From NCBI GenBank assembly GCA_945861245.1, contig CAMAUE010000007.1:1-64000 (forward strand): a stretch of 64,000 nt of DNA, read 5' to 3'. The stretch comes from Singulisphaera sp. GP187 (GTDB taxonomy: Bacteria > Planctomycetota > Planctomycetia > Gemmatales > Gemmataceae). Under the pieces are notes generated by a model. The model saw only the letters and a list, made by a program, of their open reading frames with translations. It was not told the origin of the DNA and ran no database searches. Position numbers and translations under genes: made by a program. Positions within the stretch are counted from its first letter, which is position 1. Each line of letters starts with the position of its first letter. Shown here piece after piece: positions 46,029 to 54,995 of the stretch.

Positions 46029-46472
46029 ATGAACGAACCGCATCCACGCCGAAAGCCCTGGGCGGCACGCATTTTGGTCGTGCTCTTCTTCGCGGTCGTC
46101 GTCCCGATTAGTTCGAGCATCCTCTACACCTACTCGCCGAAGCAGCATTCCTACATCCCGTGCCCTTTCAATTGGCTCACCGACCTGCACTGCCCTGGCT
46201 GCGGCGCGACACGCTGTACGCACGCACTTCTGCATGGCGACATCCGCCAGGCGCTCGCTTACAATTCACTATTCGTAATCATGTTGCCCTTGATCGGCTA
46301 TGTCACCGTTCGCATGGTGATTGAACTGTGGACGGACAAGACCGCGCCGGGCATCGATTTCCCGATATGGTTGCAACGTGGGTTGATCGTGGTGGTGGTC
46401 GTCTACTGGATCGCGCGCAATATCGATGTGGTTCCGCTGTCGCTACTGGCGCCGCATGACCTTCCCGTTTAG
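46029..46472 (+). CDS. DUF2752 membrane protein
   Basis: 147 residues with three membrane segments (about residues 13-35, 78-98 and 117-135). The CPGCGATRCTHALLHGD loop with two CxxC-like Cys is the DUF2752 signature. It probably binds a metal or assists a membrane enzyme; role unknown. Its stop codon TAG lies in the left arm of a family B palindrome, so the last residues (FPV) come from the repeat. Confidence 0.88.
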   Translation: MNEPHPRRKPWAARILVVLFFAVVVPISSSILYTYSPKQHSYIPCPFNWLTDLHCPGCGATRCTHALLHGDIRQALAYNSLFVIMLPLIGYVTVRMVIELWTDKTAPGIDFPIWLQRGLIVVVVVYWIARNIDVVPLSLLAPHDLPV

Positions 46473-46535
46473 CCGCTCGCCTCGGGCGAGCGCGGGGGCC
46501 GCGCTCGCCCGAGGCGAGCGGCCAAACGGGAAGGT
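46461..46535. repeat. Palindromic repeat, family B (B6), 36-bp stem
   Basis: CCTTCCCGTTTAGCCGCTCG and its complement with a single mismatch and a 3-base loop. The centre is CTCGGG/CCCGAG on the two arms. It lies between convergent genes and could work as a shared terminator. Confidence 0.88.
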
Positions 46536-46540
46536 GTGCA

Positions 46541-49500
46541 TCAGCGATTGAACAAAAACGCCGGGCTGTTCATCAACGCCCAGGCCAGATCCTGTGCACC
46601 AAGCACGCGAGCGGACGACGGCACAGCGGAGTCCGTGACGGCTCGCTGCAATCGCGCTAACTCCTGATCGAGCAACCGCACGTGGTTGACGATCATCGCC
46701 ACTTCTTGCGGCGTGCGTTTGTCGCGTGGAATCTCAATCAACTTGGCGATGTTCGCGGGCGTGGTGCCTTGCATCTGCACCGGCGGCTTGCCGTTGGTAA
46801 ACGACACGCGGAACTTGCCGATGGCGTGTTGCATACCGAAGCTCTGCTGCATCGTCATGTTGAGCGTGATGCCCTCGGTGCTGCCGAGCTTGCCTTGCAC
46901 TTCAAACACAGCCACCTGCGGCTTGCCATACTGCGGCGCGATCGCCCAGCCCGATTGCGGATTGTTGTCCACGGCATTGGCGACGGGAAACGCGTCTTGC
47001 GAGAAGGTCGCCTGCGGACGGATCAACTTCACTTGCTTCGCTTTGCCCTTTTCTCCGGTCTTGATGTAGTCAAGCTTCAATTCATTCAGCACGAAGTTCC
47101 CATTCGCCGATCGGCCTGGACCTTGCGCTGGCAAGCTGGGATCGGGCAGCACTTCGAGACGGATGCCCGTGATGTCCGGCACTTTCGTTTCAAAGGTGAG
47201 CGTATAGGTTTCCGTTACGGGGTTCGGTCCGCCGACGAGAATCGAGCCGTCCTTCTGTTTGGTGAATGTTACTTTGCCGAGCGACTTCATCGTGGTCGGA
47301 TCGAGCGGGAACCAGACCGGCGTGCGCGTGGCGGATTCCTCAAATTGCTTGACGATCTGCGGCAAATTCTTCTCATAGGCGAATACCGCCTCCTCGCGCT
47401 TCTTGCGTTCGACAAGCAAGTCGGCGTGCTCGGCCTCCGCGGCGCGAATCGCCTTGATGCCTAGCTCGATCTCCTTCGCGTTCGGACGTCGACTCAAGAT
47501 CGCGACGAATAATTCCTCCACGACTTTCACATCGTCCTTCTGGGCGGCAACGATTTTGGCGATGCGATTTGCTGGGTCTTTGATCGCATCGTTGATGACT
47601 GGCCCAGTCACTAAGCTCAAGATCGGGCCAAGCTGCATCGCGTTGCTGCGTTCGCATTCGCAAGCGCTTTCGCGCGGCGGACGCCCCAACAACTCCAGGA
47701 ACTCGCCGGGAACTTTCACGCTCGAATCGATCGTCTGCACCGCGCGTGCCCCCGGTGGTAGGCCTGGAATCTTGGAAAGCGATCCCGTCACACGATGAAT
47801 CGAATCGAACAACACCTCAGCCGACAACCGGCGGGCGATGGCGTGAGAATAGTTGGTGTCGTCGTCCTTGTTCCATTGGTTGGTGGCAATGGAATGTTGA
47901 TAAGTGCGCGATTTGCAGATCGTCTTGATCAACTTTTGCACGTCAAATCCGCTGTCGATGAAGTCGGCGGATAGCTTATCGAGCAACTCTGGATTCGTCG
48001 GCGGATTGCCCGCGCGAATGTCGTCGATCGGCTCGATGATGCCCGTGCCGAGCAGGTAGCTCCAGACGCGATTCACGTAGCTCTTGGCGAAATACGGGTT
48101 GTCCTTGGTCGTGATCCATTTGGCGAGTTGTTCGCGGCGAGCGCCGGTTTGGGGCGGCGTGCTGGCGTGCGTAAACGGGAACTTGGTGATCGCGGGCAGG
48201 CCGGTGCGTTCGTTCTTGAAATCGCCCGTTTTGGCGTCTTCGATGATCTCGACTAACGGCAAGGCGCCGCGCACTGCGGTCCCTTCGGTCTTTCGGCCCT
48301 TGAACTTCGGATCCTCGCGACGATTGATCTGCGCGAAGAACGACGTCAGTTCGTAATACTGATTCTGCGTCCAGCGCTCGAACGGGTGATCGTGGCATTT
48401 GTTGCAATTAAACCGCACGGCGAGGAAGAGGTGCGTCGTGTTCTCCATCGCCAAATCCGGATCGCGAAGAATCTTGAAGTATGCCGCCGCCGGGTTCGCG
48501 ACATTGGAACCGCTGGCCGTCAGAAGCTTGTAGCAAAACTGATCGTATGGCACGTTGCTCGCGACCGATTCACGGATGAATTTGCGAAACGCCTCGGCAC
48601 CTTCGACGCCGAGAAATTTGCGATTGACCTGAAGCAGGTCGGCCCATTTGTTCGCCCAGTGATCGACAAACTCGCCGCCGCCGACCAGGTCATCAATGAG
48701 CTTTTCGCGTTTCTGTCGGCTTGGCGTTTTGTCGTCGAGAAACTTGGCGACGACTTCAGGTTCGGGCGGCAGGCCAGTTAGGTCGAGGTACAATCGACGA
48801 ACGAAATCGCTCTCTGAGCACACGTCGCTCGGCTGAATCTTCATCGCCTTGAGCTTGTTGTAAACCGCATCGTCGATGTAATTGTAGGTCGGCGTGTCTT
48901 TCCATGCAAAGCCGGTGCGGTCGCCCATGATGATGATTGTCGCCGCGGCGTAGCTGCCCTCGTAGCGTGCCAGCACGGCGATTTCGCCTCGACGCACGGC
49001 GGTGACGATGCCGGCCCTGTCCATCGTCGCCACTTCGATATTGCTGCTTTCGAGAAACGCCTCGGCACTGACATCGCGCTTCGAGCCATCGGTGTACGTC
49101 GCCCACACCGTGAGTTGCTGCTTCATACCAGGCAGCGCGATGACGGCATAGGCGGGCGAAACTTCGACTTTCGTCACCTTCGGTGCATTCGTATCAAACT
49201 TGACGCCTTGTGTGATCCAAAGGCGGAGCAACTCGTAGTTCGGCTCGCCCGGTTGTGTGAGGACACCGCCGACGTGCGGGACAACACCGGTGGCCTTGAG
49301 AAGCATTAAGCTTCGCTCTGGCGCGGCGCGGTTAAAGCGGCGGGCGCCGTGATCGTCAATGAGCGTGCGATGATCGTAGAGCGGGTCATAGCCACGAAGC
49401 GAGAGCTGAAAGCCGTTTTTGCCCTGGGCCGAGCCATGGCATGTGCCTGCGTTGCAGCCCATGCGTGAGAGGGTCGGCATGACATCGCGGGTGAAGCTGA

Positions 49501-49855
49501 CGTCAACGGTTGTCGTTTGGCCGATGACGTTGACGGCAATGCTGCCGGTCTGGCCTTCGACGGTGAACTTCAGCTCACCCTGGCCGTCTTGCAATGGCCT
49601 GACCTGGCCGCGTTCGGAGACTTTGACGCTCGCCGGCACCGTGAATTTGGCGAGCCGAGTGACATCGACGCGATCGCCGTTGTCGAGCACGCCGGTAAGG
49701 AGAAGCTGGCGATACTCGAACGGCGTCTTGAGCTCGATGCTCGTCGGCGCAACTTCGACCTTGGTTAGCTTCGCCCCCGGCGGCAGCTTCTCCTGGGCGT
49801 AGATGCTGAACGTAGCCAGGGCGAAAGTGGCGATGGAGAGGATGAAGCGTTTCAT
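46541..49855 (-). CDS. DUF1549/DUF1553 cytochrome-like protein, long form
   Basis: 1104 residues. The signal is MKRFILSIATFALATFSIYA. Ig-like BIG2 regions (about 30-115 and 225-310) flank a CNAGTCHGSAQGKNG heme-like motif (about residue 134). DUF1549 follows, with CNKCHDHPFERWTQNQYYEL, then DUF1553 (FSHAIARR-like SHAIARRLSAEVLFDSIHRV, ACECERSNAMQLG). About 250 residues of beta-sandwich are inserted near the C-terminus before the final DUF1553 part (LPQIVKQFEES to VSFTNGKPPVQ). It is probably periplasmic, perhaps carbohydrate-binding through the insert. It converges on DUF2752. Confidence 0.9.
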   Translation of the reverse strand: MKRFILSIATFALATFSIYAQEKLPPGAKLTKVEVAPTSIELKTPFEYRQLLLTGVLDNGDRVDVTRLAKFTVPASVKVSERGQVRPLQDGQGELKFTVEGQTGSIAVNVIGQTTTVDVSFTRDVMPTLSRMGCNAGTCHGSAQGKNGFQLSLRGYDPLYDHRTLIDDHGARRFNRAAPERSLMLLKATGVVPHVGGVLTQPGEPNYELLRLWITQGVKFDTNAPKVTKVEVSPAYAVIALPGMKQQLTVWATYTDGSKRDVSAEAFLESSNIEVATMDRAGIVTAVRRGEIAVLARYEGSYAAATIIIMGDRTGFAWKDTPTYNYIDDAVYNKLKAMKIQPSDVCSESDFVRRLYLDLTGLPPEPEVVAKFLDDKTPSRQKREKLIDDLVGGGEFVDHWANKWADLLQVNRKFLGVEGAEAFRKFIRESVASNVPYDQFCYKLLTASGSNVANPAAAYFKILRDPDLAMENTTHLFLAVRFNCNKCHDHPFERWTQNQYYELTSFFAQINRREDPKFKGRKTEGTAVRGALPLVEIIEDAKTGDFKNERTGLPAITKFPFTHASTPPQTGARREQLAKWITTKDNPYFAKSYVNRVWSYLLGTGIIEPIDDIRAGNPPTNPELLDKLSADFIDSGFDVQKLIKTICKSRTYQHSIATNQWNKDDDTNYSHAIARRLSAEVLFDSIHRVTGSLSKIPGLPPGARAVQTIDSSVKVPGEFLELLGRPPRESACECERSNAMQLGPILSLVTGPVINDAIKDPANRIAKIVAAQKDDVKVVEELFVAILSRRPNAKEIELGIKAIRAAEAEHADLLVERKKREEAVFAYEKNLPQIVKQFEESATRTPVWFPLDPTTMKSLGKVTFTKQKDGSILVGGPNPVTETYTLTFETKVPDITGIRLEVLPDPSLPAQGPGRSANGNFVLNELKLDYIKTGEKGKAKQVKLIRPQATFSQDAFPVANAVDNNPQSGWAIAPQYGKPQVAVFEVQGKLGSTEGITLNMTMQQSFGMQHAIGKFRVSFTNGKPPVQMQGTTPANIAKLIEIPRDKRTPQEVAMIVNHVRLLDQELARLQRAVTDSAVPSSARVLGAQDLAWALMNSPAFLFNR

Positions 49856-49939
49856 GTATTGAGTTCCCGTTTGGGTGATTCGTTGATCTATGGTCGAGGT
49901 TATCCGTACGATCCGAGGGTTCTGTCGTTGCCGATCGTT

Positions 49940-50167
49940 CTATTTGGCAGGCGAGGCCGCCTTCTTCGCTGGGGCCGGCACTAATTCGATCTCGTCCGCG
50001 CGCATCTCGAAGAACTCTGGATCGCTGTAGGTTATCGGGACGAGAACTTGGTAGACTCGGCACCCTCCTGTGCCCAGCGGACCCCGGTCTTCCGTTATCG
50101 TGCCCGCAAAACGTGTGATGCCGTCGCGGTATCGGACGCGGTCACCAATTTTGTATTGTGGTCGCAT
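49940..50167 (-). CDS. Hypothetical small SH3-like protein downstream of HEPN gene
   Basis: 75 residues: MRPQYKIGDRVRYRDGITRF, then GTITEDRGPLGTGGCRVYQV and a Lys/Ala tail. The short beta pattern resembles an SH3/KOW-like barrel. It starts 15 bases after the ancestral stop of the HEPN gene on the same strand, with AAAGGCAGG just before the ATG, so they form an operon. It could be the HEPN partner; this is inference from position. Confidence 0.6.
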   Translation of the reverse strand: MRPQYKIGDRVRYRDGITRFAGTITEDRGPLGTGGCRVYQVLVPITYSDPEFFEMRADEIELVPAPAKKAASPAK

Positions 50168-50182
50168 GTAAACCTGCCTTTC

Positions 50183-50755
50183 TTACCAAGGATCAACACC
50201 GTTCAATTGGCGAAGGTGATCGAACATTGTTTCATCAATTGAAATCGCCAGCTTTTCACATGCGTTGCGCCATGTCGTCACGCGCCGCAGGTGCAACGCT
50301 CCGCCAGCAGTGGTTTGAGAGAAATCATCGTGGGCGATGGCGTTTCGTCATTCGTTGAGGTCCTCAAGGTGCCGTTTCCGACTACTTGTTCGTGGATGGC
50401 ACTTGGAAAGGTCGTCCCAGAGCACCAATCCAAATCGACTGAAATCCGATCCTATGTTTCCCGGATTCGGATTGCCACGATCCAGCTTCCTATCTCGCAC
50501 GAGGCTCGCGTGGAGATAGCGCCTCAAATTGGCATTTCCCATGCTTGCAACCATCTGCCCTGCGCATTCAGTATGCAGATCGCGGCAGAACGCCTGGAAC
50601 TGCGACGGCTGCAACATCGCATACGCACAGTTGACCTGCAACGTCGCAAACCGTCGGCCTCGACCGCTGCCGCCGATGCTATGGTGGGCGCATTCGATTT
50701 CGTCGAGCACCCGGCATCGTTTTCCGGTCCATATTGTTAATGATACCGAGGGCAT
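50183..50755 (-). pseudogene. HEPN-family ribonuclease-like gene with in-frame TGA
   Basis: The frame from ATG 50755 reads HHSIGGSGRGRRFATLQVN, then FQAFCRDLHTECAGQMVAS and IGSDFSRFGL, a pattern I know from planctomycete and cyanobacterial HEPN-like proteins. It is stopped by TGA at 50348-50350 after DLNE. Reading on in the same frame gives RNAIAHDDFSQ, the R-x4-H motif of HEPN RNases (codons 137-142), and continues to TAA at 50183-50185. A single change from TGG (Trp) to TGA explains the stop. The HEPN role follows from the motif; no homologue search was possible. Confidence 0.8.
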
Positions 50756-50764
50756 GCGGTTTGT

Positions 50765-51151
50765 TCATCCGCTTTTGTTTGATGACATCTTCGATATGTG
50801 GGTTCGAACCCACATGGTAAATGTTTCCCTGTCCAATTCACCTGCGGCAAGTTGGAGAATCGTCTTTTCTTGGTCGTCGGTATCCGCCAATAGTTCATAG
50901 CCGTTTAGTACCAAGAACGTTTCCATCGCCGCATGCCCGATTCGTTTGTTCCCATCCATGAAAGGGTGATTCATTACGAGCGAAAAACCGAGAGCCGCTG
51001 CTTTCTCAACAATGGTTAGATACAATTCGACACCGCCAAATGCCATCCGGGGTTGCGCAATTGCCGAATCGAGAGCCCCAGCATCTCGCAACCCCTGAAG
51101 CCCAGCGGATTGCTGAAGAATCATCTCGTGCAGTTTGACGATCTCGTTCAC
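50765..51151 (-). CDS. Doc/Fic-type death-on-curing toxin, start frameshifted
   Basis: 128 residues from GTG 51151. The Fic motif HPFMDGNKR (residues 62-70) is followed by IGHAAMETFLVLNGYELLA, as in the Doc toxin that phosphorylates EF-Tu. Family members usually begin MRYLTxNEI and overlap the antitoxin stop. Here ATG at 51167 (in a TGATG overlap) leads through MRYL, but one extra base at about 51155 throws it out of frame; the family sequence resumes at VNEIVKLHEM. Translation from the internal GTG has no ribosome site, so expression may be weak. Confidence 0.85.
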   Translation of the reverse strand: MNEIVKLHEMILQQSAGLQGLRDAGALDSAIAQPRMAFGGVELYLTIVEKAAALGFSLVMNHPFMDGNKRIGHAAMETFLVLNGYELLADTDDQEKTILQLAAGELDRETFTMWVRTHISKMSSNKSG

Positions 51152-51166
51152 GGTACAAGTAACGCA

Positions 51167-51364
51167 TCACGCCAGCCGTTTGTAGAGGTCCTCATTTTTC
51201 CGTAGCACATACTGGGCGGCTTTCAGAAAATCGTCCGGTGGAGCCGACAACCAGTCCTCAACCCGAGCACGCAATAGCTGGTCGGGTGCTACTTGTGCTG
51301 CTTCCGCGAGCCTATTTAGCTGTTTCATGCGATCATCGGTTAGTTCGATCGTTATTGCATTCAT
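51167..51364 (-). CDS. Antitoxin of Doc pair, ribbon-helix-helix-like
   Basis: 65 residues: MNAITIELTDDRMKQLNRLA, then a helix with a Gln-Val-Ala-Pro turn (EAAQVAPDQLLRARVEDWL) and a C-terminal tail (FLKAAQYVLRKNEDLYKRLA). This fits RHH antitoxins that bind their own promoter and hold the toxin with the tail. It is intact and lies directly upstream of the Doc gene. Confidence 0.8.
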   Translation of the reverse strand: MNAITIELTDDRMKQLNRLAEAAQVAPDQLLRARVEDWLSAPPDDFLKAAQYVLRKNEDLYKRLA

Positions 51365-51406
51365 GTTTGGTGCCCACAGTTTGGTCGCTTGCGCGTCCGG
51401 CTGACG

Positions 51407-52828
51407 TCATTTCTTACTACCCTTCACCGGCACGGGCACAAAGTCGCGGACCAGCGCCCCGGTTATCGCGTCGTTGAGGTGCACGATGCCCTCGAAGCCG
51501 GCTGATGCTACGACCGATTCCTTCGGGTGATGGGCGACGGCGTAGATCGGGCCGTTCACGCCTTTCGCGGTTGACAAGAGTTTTCCCGTATTCGTCTCAT
51601 ACACGCGGACTTCGCCTTTGCCGTCGTAGCTCGTCCCGGCCACGACTCGGCTGCCGTCGGCGTTGAACTTGACGGCGAAGATTCGGCCCGGCATGGTTCC
51701 GTAGTTGCGGATGTTGTTGAAGTCGTCGCCGATCTTGCGGTCCTTTGTGCGGAACATTTGATAGAGTTTCGGCGTGCCATCGGCGCCGCCGATGAGCAAC
51801 TCGTCCTTCGTCGGATGGCGATCGACTGCTTGTAAGCCGCCCTTGAGGGCGCCGGGCGTGATGCTAGTGATGTTGTCCTCGAGCCGTTCGGTGGCGATTT
51901 CCGTTAGCTTCATCGAGCGATCCCGGCTCACGCTCACAAGATGCGTGCCTTTGACAGAGAAGACAGTGTCGAGCACCCAATCGCCATGCCCGCCCTGGAA
52001 CAGCACTTGCTTGCCGGTCTCCGCGCTGATTGCACGCAGGGAATTGTCGGCACAGCCGAAGGCGATGAGTTTGGAGTCCGGCGACCAGCTGGCACCGTAG
52101 ACGGTGTCAAAGGTGATTGGGATCGACATCTTGAGCGTGCGCTTTTCGACATTCCAGATTTGCACTTCGCCGAAGCGCCCCGGGTTGCCGCCGGTAACCG
52201 CAAGCCATTGGCCGTCGAGCGAAAACGCCAGCGATTGGATGCGTTCGGACATGCCAATGAGCCTGGCGACGAGAGCCGTGCCGTCGGCCTTGTGCAACAG
52301 CACTTCGTGATACCCAGCAACCGCGAGCAACGTGCCGTCGCGGCTATAGGCGATGGCGTTGATGACCGGTGGTTGCGAGTAAACCGGCGGATGGTCGGCG
52401 TCCACGGTTGGCAGTTTTGCGCTCGCTGGCGTGTCGTCCTTCGCGCCCTGTTCGATCCATTGCTTGATGATCGTGACATCGCGATCGGTCAGCGGATCCT
52501 TGCCCCGAGGCATCGCCGGCTTCTTGCCATCGTGTGCGGTTATCTGTTTGACCAACTCGCTGTCGGCCGGCTTGCCAGCGACGACGCCGATGGCTTCCTT
52601 TTCGGTCTTCTTGAAGAGGTTCGGGTAATCGGTCATTACATAACCGCCTTGCGCCTTGGCGGGTTGATGACACCCCTGGCAGTGCTGCTGGAGGATAGGC
52701 CGCACGTCTTTGTAATAGCTGATGGCTGTATTCGCTTTGTCGTCTTTCTTCACGCCGTCTTGCGCACGGATTGCAGGCGTGAACAAAGCGATCGCCAAAA
52801 CGAAGCTGAATGGTCGAATAATCTTCAT
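51407..52828 (-). CDS. Exported c-type cytochrome/WD40 protein
   Basis: 473 residues from ATG 52828 with GGAG nine bases upstream; the longer frame to 52873 is rejected. Signal MKIIRPFSFVLAIALFTPAI. A planctomycete-type cytochrome c domain has CQGCHQPAKAQGG (about residue 50) and CxxCH. WD40 repeats fill residues 150-470 (ASWSPDSKLIAFGCADNSLR, VKFNADGSRVVAGTSYDGKG, VAHHPKESVVASAGFEGIVH). It is probably a periplasmic redox-linked protein of unknown substrate. It is divergent from a small membrane protein gene. Confidence 0.9.
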   Translation of the reverse strand: MKIIRPFSFVLAIALFTPAIRAQDGVKKDDKANTAISYYKDVRPILQQHCQGCHQPAKAQGGYVMTDYPNLFKKTEKEAIGVVAGKPADSELVKQITAHDGKKPAMPRGKDPLTDRDVTIIKQWIEQGAKDDTPASAKLPTVDADHPPVYSQPPVINAIAYSRDGTLLAVAGYHEVLLHKADGTALVARLIGMSERIQSLAFSLDGQWLAVTGGNPGRFGEVQIWNVEKRTLKMSIPITFDTVYGASWSPDSKLIAFGCADNSLRAISAETGKQVLFQGGHGDWVLDTVFSVKGTHLVSVSRDRSMKLTEIATERLEDNITSITPGALKGGLQAVDRHPTKDELLIGGADGTPKLYQMFRTKDRKIGDDFNNIRNYGTMPGRIFAVKFNADGSRVVAGTSYDGKGEVRVYETNTGKLLSTAKGVNGPIYAVAHHPKESVVASAGFEGIVHLNDAITGALVRDFVPVPVKGSKK

Positions 52829-52969
52829 GGTTGTGAACTCCAGACCAGCGCAAACAACAGGCGCGACGCACAAAGTGTTCGCGGTCGGTAGGTGGGGTTA
52901 TTCTATCATTTTTGTAGAGTGATAAGGTGGGAATTATTAGCCGTTCGATAAGGGATAAGGGAGAGATCC

Positions 52970-53296
52970 ATGGAACCCAATCCGAATCCATCGAGTAAGA
53001 GTCGTGAAAACATGCTCGCCATCGCGCTGGTCATGCTCGTCGGCGGGATGTCGTTGTTCTTTCTGTACATCATCAGTCTGGGCATCGTCGGTAACATCCT
53101 TTCCATCGGCGTCGTTCTCACCATAGTATTCAGCGTGCACTACCTGCTGTGGGGCCGGGCGTTTTCGGCCGAGGTTGCCAACGAACGCGAGAACCTGCGA
53201 CGACAGGATGCACGTGAAGCGGCGCGAAAGACGCCGGACCTGCCGGCAGATGCGATCCAGGATTTGTCGCGGACGCAGGGAATTCAGGAACGGTGA
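52970..53296 (+). CDS. Hypothetical small membrane protein
   Basis: 108 residues. Two hydrophobic segments (about 15-35 and 38-60, IALVMLVGGMSLFFLYIIS and ILSIGVVLTIVFSVHYLL), then a charged helix (NERENLRRQDAREAARK). AGGGAGAG lies just before the ATG. No family recognised. Confidence 0.65.
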   Translation: MEPNPNPSSKSRENMLAIALVMLVGGMSLFFLYIISLGIVGNILSIGVVLTIVFSVHYLLWGRAFSAEVANERENLRRQDAREAARKTPDLPADAIQDLSRTQGIQER

Positions 53297-53303
53297 GGGT
53301 CTG

Positions 53304-53397
53304 CCGTTTAGCCGCTCGCCTTTGGCGAGCGGCTAAACGGGCGAGTTGCAATCGCGTGACGCCCGGTCCGCGCTCGCCAAAGGCGAGCGGCTAAACG
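53304..53397. repeat. Palindromic repeat, family B (B7), with closed left half
   Basis: The left half (53304-53340) is a perfect palindrome by itself, CCGTTTAGCCGCTCGCCTTT folding on its own. A right arm follows at 53368-53397. This looks like a rearranged copy in which the left arm was joined to its own complement. Confidence 0.8.
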
Positions 53398-53407
53398 AAA
53401 CACTCGA

Positions 53408-54601
53408 TTACCGCCGACAAAGCGGATGCTTGAGCGATTTCCACGCCCCGCCATCGCTGCTGCTAGCCACCGATTGCGTGATGAAGTTCATGCCGTCAAC
53501 ACCGTCGGCGACATTGGGATAAAGCGCGTTCTGCCCATCGAACTTCTGCCCGGTGGCGCGCTTGATCATGTCGCCATAGGCAGCGGTGTAGACGTTGGCG
53601 AACGCTTCGAGAAACGCCTCCGGATGGCCCGCCGGGATGCGCGATGACGCTCCTGCCATCGCGCCGAGGTACGGCCCGCCGGCGCGTGTGTAAATCTGGT
53701 GCGGCTTGCCGTTGACGCGGCATGTCATCTTGTTCGGCTCCTCCTGATGCCATTCCAGCGCACCCTTCGTGCCATCGACTTCGATCCATAGGTCGTTTTC
53801 GCGACCATGCGAAATCTGCGAAGCCGTGACCGTGCCCAGCGCGCCGTTTGTAAAACGGATGACGGCAGTGCCATAGTCGTCAAGCGATCTACCCTCGACA
53901 AACGACTTCAGCGAGCACGAAATCTGGTCAGGAATCAAACCCGTAACGAATCGACCCAGGTTATAGGCATGCGTGGCGATGTCGCCGAAACAGCCTGCGG
54001 CGCCGGATCGCTTGGGATCCGTGCGCCAGTCGGCCTGCTTTTGGCCCGACGCTTCGAGTTTCGTCCGCAGCCAGCCCTGGATGTAAAATGCCCGCACTGC
54101 GTTGATCTCGCCCAGTTCGCCCGACATCACCATGTCGCGCGCCTGGCGGACGAGCGGGTAGCCCGTGTAGTTGTGCGTGACGCCGAAAACGACGCCCGAT
54201 TGGGCGACGACATTCGCGAGTTCCTCGGCCTGGGCCAGGTCGAACGTCATCGGCTTGTCGCACATGACGTTGAAGCCGGCCTCGGCGAACGCCTTGGCGA
54301 TCTCGAAATGCGTATGGTTCGGCGTGGCGACCGAAACGAAATCGACGCGCTCGCCGACCGGCAGCTTGAGTTCGCTGGCGATCATCTCCTGGACCGAGCC
54401 ATAGGCGCGATCCGGCTTGATGTCGAAATCCGGCGCCGACGCCTTGGCCTTGGCAGGATCGCTGGAAAGCGCGCCGGCCACGAGACAAGCGCGGTTGTCA
54501 AGTATCGCCGCGGTGGCGTGCACACGGCCTATGAACGCGCCTTGCCCGCCGCCGACGAGACCCATGCGCAGTTTCCGTTGAAGAACATCGTTCGTTGGCA
54601 T
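53408..54601 (-). CDS. Gfo/Idh/MocA-family oxidoreductase
   Basis: 397 residues from ATG 54601 with AGGAG seven bases upstream; longer frames are rejected. The N-terminal Rossmann fold is [20 protein letters not shown], then [12 protein letters not shown] and [15 protein letters not shown] (the EKP-like motif in the form DKP). The C-terminal sugar-binding half contains [16 protein letters not shown], with the conserved Asp and His. It oxidises or reduces a sugar or cyclitol with NAD(P). Substrate unknown. No operon partner. Confidence 0.93.
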   Translation of the reverse strand: MPTNDVLQRKLRMGLVGGGQGAFIGRVHATAAILDNRACLVAGALSSDPAKAKASAPDFDIKPDRAYGSVQEMIASELKLPVGERVDFVSVATPNHTHFEIAKAFAEAGFNVMCDKPMTFDLAQAEELANVVAQSGVVFGVTHNYTGYPLVRQARDMVMSGELGEINAVRAFYIQGWLRTKLEASGQKQADWRTDPKRSGAAGCFGDIATHAYNLGRFVTGLIPDQISCSLKSFVEGRSLDDYGTAVIRFTNGALGTVTASQISHGRENDLWIEVDGTKGALEWHQEEPNKMTCRVNGKPHQIYTRAGGPYLGAMAGASSRIPAGHPEAFLEAFANVYTAAYGDMIKRATGQKFDGQNALYPNVADGVDGMNFITQSVASSSDGGAWKSLKHPLCRR

Positions 54602-54995
54602 CGTTGGCTCCTGATATTTCGAGTGTTGTATCAGGTATTTGATAGTGTCTTTTCGCTGACTTTCACCGTAACGTGTTGGGATTTTTATAGTCGGATGCAG
54701 CGATGATCTTTGGGGACAGCGGCAGCAAAAGAGCCGCACACGAAGGAAACGCGGGCGGATTTCTGCGTGAGCCGATGAACCACTTACTCGTGCGCGGCTC
54801 TGTTTATTACAAATCGATTGGAATTTAGGCAAACAGAGCAGACCTTGTGGATTGTCGGGGACTTGGCGATAATATGGGCAATGGCGAGGAAAATTAGTGT
54901 GAGGGTTATGCGAAAGGGTGGAATTGTAGGAGAGAATCCGGCGATGATAGTTATGACATCCGTGCCGCGAATTTTCCAAGCCAGGAAGGCCCTTA
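54602..54995. other. 394-bp divergent intergenic region
   Basis: One imperfect hairpin (AGAGCCGCACACGA at about 54729 with TCGTGCGCGGCTCT at about 54788) and low-GC stretches. It should contain promoters for both flanking genes, but none is assigned. No gene seen. Confidence 0.55.

Noticed and set aside
50348-50350. TGA as selenocysteine or programmed readthrough in the HEPN gene
   Set aside because: No SECIS-like element was evident and Trp is the natural residue at this site, so a nonsense mutation is simpler.
50800-50820. GGGTTCGAACCC, resembling a tRNA T-loop
   Set aside because: It is inside the Doc coding sequence, and no acceptor, D or anticodon stems can be drawn around it.
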